Assembly (NCBI GenBank): GCA_026260175.1
Contig: JAKCWW010001718.1
Coordinates: forward strand, 15,021-67,606
Length of the DNA: 52,586 nt
From: Reticulitermes lucifugus
Taxonomy: Eukaryota > Arthropoda > Insecta > Blattodea > Rhinotermitidae
Direction of reading: 5' to 3'
The stretch's first letter is position 1. Each line of letters begins with the position of its first letter. Shown piece after piece: positions 23,366-35,154 of the stretch. Position numbers and translations under genes: made by a program. A model generated the notes under the pieces. That model was not told the DNA's origin. It searched no databases and saw only the letters and a list, made by a program, of their open reading frames with translations.

Positions 23366-24993
23366 TTTTATTTAATGCATTTTGTAAAATCTAACACTTT
23401 TGTTAGTGTAGCTAACTACTTCCACAGACCGCAGACTACATGAGGTGATGGACACTAAACTATCCCATAAATTTCCAACGCTTTGTGAAAATCAGATTTG
23501 TCAGTAAGTTGTTCACAAGTGTTAGCTGCCGGACCCTATCCTATTCCAGTCGAATGCGGTCCACTTCATGAAAAACATATTCTTGATTTTATCACCCTAA
23601 TAATTTTGTTTCCTTCCATTAAGTGGCGCATACAGGCCATTGTATTTAAATGCCTCACATTTTTCGGGCTGTTAAATCTTGTTTATAGACTTTAATAACA
23701 GCTATAATTCTTTATCTCAATTTTGTATGCAACTAATTGCTATTCAAATTATATTTTAATTAAAACGTCGTGGTGGTTTTGTTTGTTGGGTACTCCTATT
23801 GCTGTGACGTGTCTTTCGATTCGTATCGTGAAAGTTTCTGCTGCTGTTCAAGAAATATAATTAGAAATTGAACTGGTTTTGGATCACATGGCAACCTCAG
23901 TACTCGTACTTAGTAGAATCCACGACAGCCGGCCAGAAAATAAGTTTACATCGTATATAATTTCATAACTAATGAATGTGCCCTTATTGTGATTATACGT
24001 GTATCGTGTGAACTTTGCCGAGCGACTGTCATTTACTTCCAGCACTGAAGCAAAATCCTGGCGGCCAAAGATTTAAAGAAAATTGCGAGGTACAAACATT
24101 TCTGACAGGAAGCCTGATAGCATAAGACACGGATTTCTAGATGCGGGAAATAGAGAAGCTCGTTTCACAATATAAAAAATGCCTCGGTTGTGGGGGGGGG
24201 GGACTGTGTGGAAATGTAGTATGTTAGCAGTACAATTACATCTGAACTATTCTTGTTAGACTTACAAACAAATAATACAAAATAAACTTATTTTTGTAAG
24301 AGTAGTGCTGGGAAACCAAACTTCGACTTAGCTCCCTCTAGCACCAAAACCTGGTAAGATATGAAGAAGGCGGGAATATCTTTACCGAAGAGTAATAGAC
24401 AGTGACAGAGGATATGCGGCAGGAAGAAAGGTGCACTGCAAGCAGACTTTAACATCTTTCTCTGAACCTGTTCCATACATCAAGGGAGAGGTAAGTGAAA
24501 AACAAGACGCCATGTTGAAGGTAAGAAAGATGAAACTGGTCTCTTGCTAGCTACTGCAAGCTATTCAGTTCATCTCCGGTCGATCAGCCATCAGCCTCAC
24601 GCTGTGCCTCGTTCTCGTACAGTCGGTCTGGTCCGTTTCATTGTCGTCATGACAGCCATCAACACGGTTCCATTATTGACCTCGCACACGAAGGCGCGTG
24701 CTTTACAGACGGCATCGTTTCTTGAAGAAAGAAGTTACTTAGTTTCTTGCATAGGAAGATGTTTTATTCGACTGACCTAAAACTTTTAAAGGAGATACAT
24801 ATAAATACATTTACCCATATATTCCGAACTTAATATCAGTGTCTGTGTGCTTAGTTTAACCTCAAACGTGGTTCTAAAATCTAAAATCTAATTCAGATAT
24901 CGATAAACATTTAGGAAGTGCAACATCTTTCATCATTATTGTGCAGTTTACTTTTTATTTGTGTGTATATGTTTTATCATAATAAAATAGAAA

Positions 24994-26226
24994 ATGGAAG
25001 CTAATTCAACACAACAAACACAACCTGAAACATCATCCGGCATCAGAAGGAAGTCAAATATCGTGGAGCCATTTTTACGACTCCAAAACAAAGTAACTTC
25101 ATGGCCGTCGAAATCAGAAAGCGAGCTTACAAAACTGGGAAGAGGCGAAGAGAAATCAGAGTGTTACAGTCCTAGTGTGGTCAGTAATACACATACTGAG
25201 GGGGACTGTGATGCAAGTGAAAAGCAGAATCCATCTTTAGGAGGTCTTGAAAGTAGGTGCAAGTCAACAACGCAGCGACGAAGTGTTAGCGAACGAATTT
25301 CGGTAGTTTCGGAGGCTTCGTCGCATTTTTGTAGTCACGGCGTTTCTAGATCAAAAAGACGCAATTCATCAAGTGCTTTGCTCGAGTGTGTTACTGCTGA
25401 GACAGGTTCTTTAAGTCACCATGACCATACCGTAATGAAAGCATCTCCAAGAAAGAAATTCTCAAATCCAGTCGATGGATGCAACGAATATGCGGTGCCA
25501 TTTCCGGTTGTTAAACCAAGGAATACTCCAGCGACAGAATGTGGGAACATTGTTATAAATGAAGACGGAATAAAAGGAAAAGTCTCTTCTTCTGGAAACT
25601 CGTCAGTTAGTGACGATAAAGAACTCAGTATTAGTAATAAATATAGTAACATTTGCCATTGTATTGGAAAGCAGGAATTTATAGAAGGTCATTATAAAGC
25701 TACCTATTTGTGTGACATCAGAGTCGGTGGGAGAAATGAGGGCGCTTCTGCCTTCGAGCAAACTCCACAGAAAGTTGAACTTGAAAAAAAGGCCAAGCCC
25801 ACAAACGCATCTTCACTAACAACAAAGGATACTCTAAGTTCACAGAGTACTGAAAAAGAAACCATAAGCGTAACGAAAAATAAATATGGCTCCTTGCCGA
25901 CACCAAGTTCTAGGAATTCAGTTATCAGTTCATTTGAAGACTCTGCAAGTCATATATATTCTAATCTTATGGTGACTGAGTGCTTAGTACATAAGGACTC
26001 CACTTTGAACACGGAGGAGGAAAATCCTTATGGAAACTGCACATGTTCTACTGTCGAAGACGCCATTCCATCTGTTCAAGATCAACATCAAGTAAGCCAC
26101 CATTTTCGGAGGTCATCAAGGGCATCATCCACGACCTCCAGTGTCATTCGGTCTACAGGGAAGAGGACCAGAGACTCTGTTCCCGCCAGACTGTCAGAGA
26201 TCTGCGTTAGCGTGCTCATCAAAAGT
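24994..26226 (+). CDS. Myo15: Myo15 alternative first exon 1B: second N-terminal extension
   Basis: 411 codons open up to a GTGAGT donor at 26227, phase 0; without splicing the frame stops at 26319. The ATG (AGAAAATGGAA context) is preceded by an in-frame TAG two codons upstream, so nothing coding reads into it from the left. A likely acceptor TTGTGCAG near 24947 suggests a noncoding upstream exon. The protein is Ser/Thr-rich without a recognised fold and carries repeated basophilic kinase-like sites (IRRKS, QRRSVS, KRRNSS, RRSSRASS). Its end, CVSVLIKS, resembles exon 1A's end, CVCDEPLKS, and both finish with KS in phase 0. Splicing to the exon at 35958/35964 is inferred. An alternative in-phase donor GTAAGC lies at 26092. 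A separate gene, or a poison cassette exon, is possible. Confidence 0.65.
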
Positions 26227-26586
26227 GTGAGTAGCTACACGCCGCTGTATATCTGTGACACCTCACAACGCTGTGCTGCTGCAAAGTCTCCTAGCTTTTC
26301 TGTGCCCTTGTTAGGTTAGTCTAGACCCTGCATCCACTACCGATTTCGTCAATTGATTGTTGCTTTGTTTAATGACGCCTCGTCTGCTCAATGTTTCGCG
26401 TGGAATGGTAGAGGGATGTGCGAATGATAAACTGAAAACATATGCCAGGAAAGAGTCGTGGCCTATTTTCAGGCATTATTCCGCTATAATCTTAGCGTGA
26501 GCTATAACATTATGATGGGTAAATACATAAATGAACAAACAGACCGTCAATCTCAACTATATTTTTAGACAATATATTCTATTAAT

Positions 26587-26960
26587 ATATTCGTTTATTA
26601 CAACCATCTGAATGTACAATATCATATACATACGAGTATAACAGTACAGACATTACTTCGACATGTTTCGGCATGAATATGGCATCTTCGGGGAGTGAAT
26701 GTGCCAAGGTTAAAACCAGCTATATATAACTGGTTTTATGCGTGGCACATGTACTACATGTAGCTGGTTTTAAGCTTGGCACATGTACTACATATAGCTA
26801 GTTTTAAGCGTGGCACATGTACTACACATAGCTGGTTCTAAGCGTGGCACATGTACTCCCCGAAGATGCCATATTCATGCCGAAACATGTCGCAGTAATG
26901 TCTGTACTGTTATATCTATATGACATTGTGCATTCAGATGGTTGTAATAAACGAATATAT
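26587..26960. mobile_element. Foldback element: 114-bp inverted arms around 34-bp tandem repeats
   Basis: The left arm (about 26587-26700) and right arm (about 26847-26960) are inverted copies. ATATATTCGTTTATTACAAC is mirrored by GTTGTAATAAACGAATATAT, and TTCGACATGTTTCGGCATGA by TCATGCCGAAACATGTCGCA. The loop holds four units of 34 bp, with TGGCAC at 26743, 26777, 26811 and 26845. There is no transposase ORF. Confidence 0.9.
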
Positions 26961-27789
26961 CGACCCGAAACGCACGGAGTAAACACCTTTAAAAAATATC
27001 TTCTGTTGTCTAGTGTTCCATTTTTCGGCTTATTCACAAGTCAGCAGCAGGCACTGGCATAAACATTTATGAGAAGATGAGCACTGATATACACATTATT
27101 AGTTAAAAGCTACCGATATCTCAATGTTACAAACGCTTGAATGGGTTTTGTTTTTATTGGCCGAAACTTTGTTAAGTATTCAATGGAATATTAAAATAAT
27201 GTATTAATATTGTGTGGTGTTTTTTTGATATAGTGCTTCTGATAAAAGACTTGATTTCAGCTCTTCTTTTTGATGCATATCTACATTGGAATACGATAAG
27301 TTTGCGGACGGCTGCAAGGGATAATCAGACTTTCGTTGGTTTTAGGCGTGACATTCTCAACCCTGGTGCTAATTGTGATTTTATTAAGGCTTCGATTTCT
27401 TTTGGTTTCTTGTTAATATGCATGACTGTTACATGTTCATAGTAAGGATATTTATCACTATCATGTTGTGGAGCAGTGACGGCCTTTTGTGTCATGGAAG
27501 GACATGAAGTGATCTTAAACAATAGAAATATTGTCAAAAATAGAGTTGTGATTGACGGTGCATTGTTCATTTATTTAATTATCCCTGTATTTTCTCTGAC
27601 GGAATGAAGGAGACCGTGTGTACAAAATTGTTACAATTGCCAGCTTCCAGACCGAGATATGAACTATACATGTTCCGAATTCGAAACATAAGTGCTAACG
27701 ATACTATCACGACGGCCTGTTGTTGACAGTATGCGCCATTTGATGAGATGTGGCAGAATATTGAAAGTGGCCGTTGATCTGTGGGCTAG

Positions 27790-28010
27790 GCTGGCGGTAG
27801 CGTAACTACTGGTAGTGTCACCCTAGCCGGACATGTCTCAGCAGAGGAGTCAAAGAGTATCTCACAACGAGGAAGTACGGGGGCCCCTTAGGGGTTTGCC
27901 AACCTTCCTAGAAGAGCGGACCCCAAAATCAAAGCCTGAACCTCCAGGTTGGGGGTTGGGCTTGAGGCTGACAACCTCATTCAGGAACAAAGGGCAATGT
28001 AACGTATAAC
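27790..28010 (+). mobile_element. Non-LTR retrotransposon upstream-region relic
   Basis: A forward frame reads RGPLRGLPTFLEERTPKSKP then EPPGWGLGLRLTT, resembling a peptide block ('PPGWGL..RLTT') I recognise from insect non-LTR elements upstream of their endonuclease-RT ORF. No complete ORF. Confidence 0.5.
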
Positions 28011-28490
28011 GTAACATTGAGGTGCATTCATGTAACCATTGTTGCCATGGGAAGCAAAAGTATTACATATTCTGTGTGTGTGTCTGTAGCATACGAAGCG
28101 CATGCACCGTATTATATTGTCATCTGTGGCCTGTCCGGCTGTACCATATTTGTCCACATTATCTCATAAACGGCATGATTTTATTTAATATAAAATGTGT
28201 GTTTGATTTTTTTCTAAAACTTTTATCTGAAACACTTCTCCTTCTAAGAAGAATTCAGCGAGATATTATCATAAATGTATATTGGTCTTCATGTAAAGTA
28301 TCCGTTACTGTTGTCAGATTTTAATGAAAGTTCCCCGACAGGTTTTCGAAAAATACTTAAATATCAAACTTCATGCAAATTCTTCCAGTGGGAGCCGAGT
28401 TGTTTCCTGCGGACAGACAGACGGACAGACGTGAAGAAGCTAATAGTCGCTTTTAGCGATTTTGCGAAAGCGCCTAAAATTACATTGTTG
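27990..28490. mobile_element. Dispersed repeat C, copy 4
   Basis: TGTAACCATTGTTGCCATGG, GGTCTTCATGTAAAGTATCC, ATCAAACTTCATGCAAATTC, TGCGGACAGACAGACGGACA, GAAGAAGCTAATAGTCGCTT. Longest copy, same order as 22990-23365. Confidence 0.75.
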
Positions 28491-28554
28491 AGAAGCCCCG
28501 CCCCCCCCAAATAATAAGGGAAACCAAAAACCAAACTTAAAGGGCTGTAGTTTC

Positions 28555-28555
<1 letters not shown>

Positions 28556-28585
<30 letters not shown>

Positions 28586-28602
28586 AAGAAGAAGAAGAAG
28601 AA
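28556..28602. repeat. (AAG)n microsatellite
   Basis: About 15 perfect AAG units. Polypurine on the Myo15 sense strand. Confidence 0.97.
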
Positions 28603-29320
28603 ATGGTTGTCGTCTCTTTGAATTTACTGCTTGGTATGGACTGAGGAGCATTAATTTTAATACATAAATACATACGTCTGTTTTATCAGAAACGAGAGCA
28701 TTTTTAGTGCAGTGTATTTTAGTGTATGCTAAGGACCTTAGTTATGAAACACTGAGTCTTGAAATACTTGGTAGATCTCGACGGACAGCGAATTGGCCTG
28801 TACGTACATAGCAAGAAACAAAACGGGAAGATGGAGAGATGATAAGGTTCATATCGCGAAAGCGATTCCAAAATTTAAAGCCAGAGTTTGGACAGTTTAT
28901 ATCACGGCGCCTTACTCCAAGACGCCGTTGTCTCCATTCATTTCGGTTTGATATGTGCGTGATATCGCAAGATAGAGCAAAATAAAGCTGAAGCCATCCT
29001 AATTTTAATGCCGCCTATCTTACAGTAATTAGGCCTACATATTTTGAGAGCAGCAGTTTTTGCTTCTGATTTTGAAGGCAGGTGAATCAGTGTAACATTC
29101 TACCCTAAGGAGAGGATGTACGTGTTTGCCCTACCTTCACAGTGTTAATTTTACCAAATCTGAATGCCTTTTTGATACCAACCACAAGTTGCGTGCACTT
29201 ACGATATTTGGCACACCTGTGGCTGAGGGTTCCCTGTATCTACGGACATTCTTACAGTCAACGTGTGGTTGGTTAAAATAACGCATGTAAATTTGGTAAA
29301 ATTGGCATTAGTAAGGTAGA

Positions 29321-29602
29321 CTTTTTTTGTGGTGAAGGGCCCCGCACAGCAGATGCTACGGACGCCCCGCAGCCTTAAGGCTTATTGTACAACCCTGTGA
29401 CGAAGATGATTAGTTTTTTTCGTTTTTCCTTTTAATGGAGCACCGGTGGAATGAAACTGACAGGGGAAAACCGAAGTACTCGGTGAAAAAAACCTGTTCC
29501 AGTGCCACTTTGTCCACCACAAATCCCACATTGACCCGGGATCGAACCCGGGCCTCCGCGGTAAGAGGCCGGCGACTAACCGCCTGAGCCATGGCACGGC
29601 CC
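29321..29602 (-). mobile_element. SINE-B copy 1 (tRNA-derived)
   Basis: The minus strand begins GGGCCGTGCCATGGCTCAGG with an A box TGGCTCAGGCGG and a B box GGTTCGATCCC about 35 bp later. It continues through TTTGTGGTGGACAAAGTGGC and ends at ACAAAAAAAG. Second copy at 32216-32455. Confidence 0.88.
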
Positions 29603-31879
29603 TAAGGCATGACTTACAAACTACTCTTAAAATAAACGAGCTTTATTACTTTCCTAAATGTGCCTCTGTCTCAGATTCCACCCACCATTTATGAAAAAGA
29701 ACTCAAATTGTAACATCTCACAGAAGTATTTATAATTCAGTGGAGAAGTACAGATGTTAATGCATATTTACAACTGTACACTCGATGCTTAGAACCGGTT
29801 ATTTGGAATGTTAGTCTGCAACTGTATCTAATTGATATGCGAGTTGACTCAGAACCGTTTCTTCCGGTCCAACGTCTCATTGGTCATAAGGAGTATAACC
29901 TTATTCTTGCGACACTAACAACCTTTGGAGACTGACAGAGAGAGAGAGAAGAAGAAAGAAAGAAAAAGAAGAGGAAGAAGAAAGTGAACAGCAACGGAGT
30001 AATAAGAGGCACTTTTATATTGGGGGGGGGGGAGAAATAGCATCACTTTGTTAGAAGATTCCCAGGCTTCGCCCGCTCGTCCTTCTGGGAGGAGTAGTGT
30101 GAAAATAAAAATGCATGAAAAAGAAAAATACTTCTAGAATGGTGACAGCACTTGCTTGAAATAACGGCCGCGGAATTTTAATTTCTCATTAACGCTAAAC
30201 CGCATAATTTGGAAATTAATGTAATTATCTTTTACTTTAAAGCAAGGGGGTTAATTTTGATAAACTTAAGTCGGGAGAGCTGCATGAGAAGCATGCATAG
30301 CTACTTGGAATCTTGGGAACCATCTCAGCATTTGCTTGAAGACGCAGGAAAACCAAGAAGACCCGTAGCGAGGTGGCCGGTCCTTTGGAAACTGAAGTTC
30401 TTCAAAACTGTATGCAGATGTTCAGTCCCTACCTCACAGAGAACACAGCCGTCTCTACTGCAAACATCAATCAGTTAATGAGGTTCAGGAATATCATCAG
30501 TGTTGAGTGTTAGGATCGTACGAATGATATTAATACACATTGTCAGAAAAATTCAGAATTTCTTGATGTTACAGCTGGTGGTAAGTATTGTGACCACTGG
30601 GCTTTTAAGAGTTAAGCCTGCATTTTCCTCTAATTTATTCAATCCCATTCACCCACATACAGATGTGTAATTCTGTTCATTCGACATCTAACGTCGTTTC
30701 GTGTCAACCATTTTAACACTGCAGCTTCTGCTGCCATACGCCACTAGTCACACCGATAAAGAAGCTAGCTGGTTGGTTCCAGAATCAGTTACAATAATAA
30801 CTGTCTGTGGCGTAAATGCTTTCGAAATATCACAAAGTTTCCCCGCAGGCAACTTAGCGATTCAAGCTTACGTAAACTCCAAAATATTTGTTATGCTGTG
30901 TTTGTATGGGCTGTGCATACAGCCACCAGGCCTTTCTTAGGTCCTGATATTTTGCGAAACCTTAAATGATATTTTTTGATCCAAATTCTAGGATGAATCG
31001 ATCTGGGTAGCCACATGAGTGACTATGTTGTTAAACACGTGTTTCCCTGTAATAAATTTCACTGCAAATATTTGGAAGTGTGTAGTGTAATCTCACCCGC
31101 AATAAAAGATTCGCGATTTCGAAATATGGACAGCAAGGCCAGTAAGGTAGAAGTAGAGGAAATCGTAAAGGTCGCAATTGGAAAATAAGTGGGTTCAATC
31201 GAATGTACCTCTCAAATCTTTTTTTTTATGTCTGCTGTAAATAAAGAAAGAATTAATTTAAGAATCCGGAATGTTAACTAAGAATGTATAAAGCGGACGG
31301 GAGAGAGCAAGAATGAAAGAAGTGACGTGTGATCTACGTTTTGTTATGATTTATTTTTAAAAAGTGCACCTAAAGCATATTTTTAAAGGGCAGTGGCATT
31401 GTTAAGTTGGTCATGCTGGAGAGCTACTTTCCACGCCTCACGCACATACATAAGAAGTTGTTCCAGTTTGGTTGTAAAAGTTCAAGCTGTTGCACTGTAG
31501 CGGAATGGCTCGCCTGCTCAAGTGCCAATGAAGCATTGGGTGCGGGGAAATTGGCTCAAATTCTCTATTCCTTCCTCATTCTTCTGTCAGTGTTCTTGCA
31601 AAGGAAGACTTTTAAGGGAAGTGCAGAAGAATTGGAGGAATTTACAAAAAGGCATTTGTGTTCTTATTTTGTTGACTGAGGAAGGTAACAATGACGTCAT
31701 TGTGCATCTAGGACGGAATAACAAATTAATACGAGGTGCATTATTTTAATGGATGAATCTTTTGGAAGGAAATCGGAAAAAAAATAACGTAATTAGGACA
31801 TTCATAGAAGATCCAAGTCTTCTGGGATGTTATGCCTCATAAAATGATCAAAACTCACAAAATCTTCATACGAGTAGTT

Positions 31880-32170
31880 TACATTCTTCACCCCTTATTA
31901 GTAGGGTGATTATATTACGGGAGGATGAAAAGGAAGTGATGTATGATACACTATGGGGATGAGTAAATCATACAAAATTTTGGGTCGGAAACCTCAAAGT
32001 AAAACACCATTTAGGAAACCTAAGTGTAGATGAAAGGATAATATTTCAACGGGTTTTAAATAAATAAAATGTGGACTTAGTTCCAGGGGCCCAATAGTGA
32101 CGGCATTGATCCTTCGGATTTCATAATTTTCGGTTAAATTACTGACAGCTGAGCTACTATCACTTTTTGA
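31880..32170 (+). mobile_element. Non-LTR ORF2 tail relic
   Basis: Forward frames give GDE.SYKILGRKPQSKTPF-like sequence, KCR.KDNISTGFK, and SRGPIVTALILRIS, matching the common 'YKILVGKPEGKRPLGRPRRRWEDNI' type tail. Broken by stops. Confidence 0.7.
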
Positions 32171-32207
32171 AGAAAATTTGTCCCCCATAGATTTAGATAG
32201 TTAATAT

Positions 32208-32463
32208 CCTTACTTTTGTGGTGAAGGGCCCCGCAGCAGATGCTACGGACGCACCGCAGCCTTGAGGCTTATTGTGCAACCCTGTGATGAAGGTGATTAG
32301 TGTTTTTTTCGTTTGTCCGTGTAATGGAGCACCAGTGGAATGAAATTGACAGGGGAAAAACCTGTCCTGGTGCCACTTTGTCCACCACAAATCCCACATG
32401 GACTGACCCAACCTCGAACCCGGGCCTCCGCGGCGACTAACCGCCTGAGCCATGGCCTTACTT
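32208..32463 (-). mobile_element. SINE-B copy 2 with target-site duplication
   Basis: Element body about 32216-32455, flanked by an exact 8-bp duplication CCTTACTT (32208-32215 and 32456-32463), showing retrotransposition. The A box TGGCTCAGGCGG and B box region GGTTCGAGGTTGG are on the minus strand; the tRNA head is slightly shortened compared with copy 1. Confidence 0.88.
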
Positions 32464-32635
32464 AGTCACATCGAAGTTGCATGTCTGCAAAGAAACTTCA
32501 TATGCCGACCTACGTGAATTCGATGGAATAAATTATTGTGAACCAAAATCATATTCTTATAATGAAGCAAATATTGTCGCAAAATCTAGGGAACCACCCG
32601 TGAATCTTACGTCTGCTTACTAACAAATTCAGATC

Positions 32636-32880
32636 GTATGACTGGGCTACGGGATGGGTGATGGAAACATCTTAGTTCGATTCCCGGTAGTCATAAAAGC
32701 TTGTCCTCTTCCCTCAAGCGCCCAGACCAGTCACGCGGCCCACTCTGCCTTCTAGTCAATGGGTACCGGGAGCTCTTTACACGGGGTAAAGCGGCCTAGA
32801 CGTGAAATTTACCAAACTTATGAATCTAGTGCCGAGGTCAAGAAATATGTGGAACTATACCTCCACTCTCCCATTTTTAT
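32636..32880 (+). mobile_element. SINE-A copy 9, plus strand
   Basis: Opposite orientation to most copies: GACTGGGCTACGGGATGGG, B box AGTTCGATTCCC, TCAATGGGTACCGGGAGC, TAAAGCGGCC, AACTATACCTCCACTCTCCC. Confidence 0.8.
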
Positions 32881-32991
32881 AGCGTGATACTTAGTAAAGT
32901 ACAGGAAAAAATTAGACGTTTGCCTTTAAGACAAATGGCTGGGACAATATATTTTGTGCTAATTATCGTACTGATGTTTATTTTGTAAAGG

Positions 32992-33272
32992 GAAGGTAGA
33001 GCTTGCCCTGTGCACGACATGAAGGTGTATGAGGGAGTGGAGATTTAGCTACACTGGTTCTGAACTTCGGCACTAGATGTAGGTGAATCGTTAGCTTCAC
33101 ACCCCGGCCTCTTTACTTCCGGGGAAAGGACCTGCAGTAACCATTGGATGGGAGTCTGAGAGGACACCAGAGTCGTCTAGACGCTGTGAAGACGATAAAA
33201 ATCTTTGCTCCTGTAGGGAACTGAGCCACGATTCCTGTTTCTTCCAGCCCGTAGCCTGGTTACTACTAAAGT
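32992..33272 (-). mobile_element. SINE-A copy 10
   Basis: GAAGGTAGAGCTTGCCCTGT, ATGAAGGTGTATGAGGGAGT, TTCGGCACTAGATGTAGG, CACCCCGGCCTCTTTACTTC, CCAGCCCGTAGCCTGGTTAC. Confidence 0.85.
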
Positions 33273-35154
33273 GACAGTGTGTAGGCCTGTGAGATGCGCT
33301 GTACACTTACCTGCATATTCGGAATTCTTTCGTGACGATGATGCTGCAATGGGCGTTTCCTTTCAAGATATACTACCAGTCAGACGAGTATGTGAAAGGA
33401 GAAATTTTCCCAAGTAGGTCGCGCCTTATTTATGCCACATTAGCTAGGGCATGAAGGTCATCGTCTATGCAACAGGCTCTTAAATTTCACTTTAAAATCA
33501 ACGCCAGTATTCTGGTTCAGAACTGGACACGACTCGGGGAAATTGTCATTACTGGACTGGTGAATTAATTCCTGTTAAATCTCTCCTCCGTCTTGCCTTC
33601 TCGTAATAAATAAAATTGGCTCGATGTTCTGGTTCTGCTGATGCCAGTTTTTATACTTGATTTCTTATCAGTCTGTCCAATCTGCAATCCATCACCACCT
33701 CCATGTAGTTAGTTCTGGAAGCACTTAAAAAAACGTAAATAAATACAAAAAAGCAAATGTGACTATTTCCACAGAGGAATGTCTTTCTTGAGAAGCTGAT
33801 AGTCATTCATCTATTTAAAAATCTTCCGTCAGTTACAAAACTTGAAAGTTCATTACCACGTTCGCTAGAGAAGTGAGTAACATTAGTGCAATCAGAACAA
33901 AGAAAATACAACATCCTATCACCGAAAAGAAAATAATTAGTAATTAAAGGCATGGCGAAAACAGTCCACCGCATGGACTTTGTTCTGATCCATTTGAATC
34001 CAGTCCACATGTCTTCGGCGAAAGTACTGGGGTACTGTTCATGATCTCGTACTAAACCTTACCAAGTCACGAATCCAATGACCCCAATGTCATCTTGATG
34101 CTTAACGCCTTGGGGAACAATCGAGAAAAAAAACAAACAGCGAGTTTACCACACTCAGTTCAATTTTGTTCGTAGACTTCTAACCATGCAGCGAGGCATG
34201 CGATGTATAGGTGTATGGTGCGTTTGCAAAATACTGATAGGTTACAGATTATAGGCCTTGACGCCATAAATACTTCACGTTTACCGCATCAAATAATTCT
34301 AGGCTACACCCATTCTCCTTGGCCAGCACTTCAGGAACTGTCGTAGGATTTGAATGAGCTTTTAAAGGCAGGCCCTGCATCTGTTGATGCCCTCGCGGTT
34401 AAAACTAAGGCCACATAACTGACATGACGCATATGCTTGAAGTGGGTCCGTCATGCCGTCAGACATAGAGGTGAACGCCCTTCCCGTTATTGGAGAGCGC
34501 AAGAACCTCTGCCGCTCGCCTACCGTATCTATAATCAGCCGCTTTTGAGATACGTGCACACGCGACTGAAAAATCTTAAACGTTGGAAACCTGGGAACAC
34601 TAATCGCAATAGCAGTCGCAATTAATCGATCAAAAGAAGTCGACATGAATCTGTATTAATCGATACACAACGTTGAAGGCAGTGGATTTGTTACGATACT
34701 GGATCAGCTGCTGATAATAGTTATAAATTTCATATATGGTGATACTAACGAACGGGAAATAGGAAAGGAAGTGCTTTCAAAAAAACATTCGACGAGAACG
34801 ACTTAAAACCACACGAATACCGTGTAAAAATGGCTAGTTTCTCATTCGCCATTAGCGGGAAAGTGAGGTGCGCTGAGCTGCTCTGTTCGGCCGCAATTTA
34901 CTTTTTGTATCCTGATATATTTGTATGGAAGAATTTTCGCAAGGTCCCGAATTTCGAACGGCCGTTTGATCAGCACAGCTTTCTTAAAATTACAACATGT
35001 TACTGGTACAAGAATCTCAGACTAGTTCTTAATTTTGAGCTAAGGGATCTAGAAATTAAAGATGCCATTGTGTTTTTAAGTTTATTGCAAGGCGTAACAC
35101 GTCACGTAAATTTTTTTAGGCACTCTTTGAAGATCAGGGTAGAGATGGGTGGAT

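Larger units (their letters stand above)
7740..24993 (+). other. Left part of 28-kb Myo15 intron, transposon-dense
   Basis: GT-AG intron sequence between exon 2 (7629-7739) and alternative exon 1B. It holds SINE-A copies, non-LTR relics, dispersed repeat pairs, two foldback elements, a 61-bp minisatellite and microsatellites, each listed separately. Stretches without a recognised feature include 7740-8180, 10000-10900, 12150-13170, 13640-14230, 16720-18330, 18360-18960, 22420-22980 and 23370-24990. ORFs there of up to 134 codons (for example 17781-18185) show no family signature. Confidence 0.7.

Noticed and set aside
29520-29602. tRNA gene on the minus strand
   Set aside because: A and B boxes are present, but the sequence continues into a SINE body shared with 32216-32455. 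It is a SINE head, not a functional tRNA.
34362-34646. 94-codon minus-strand ORF ending in a Cys-rich CQLCGLSFN...CRAC stretch
   Set aside because: Resembles a zinc-finger spacing only superficially, with no His/Cys pattern of a known class and no neighbouring exons.
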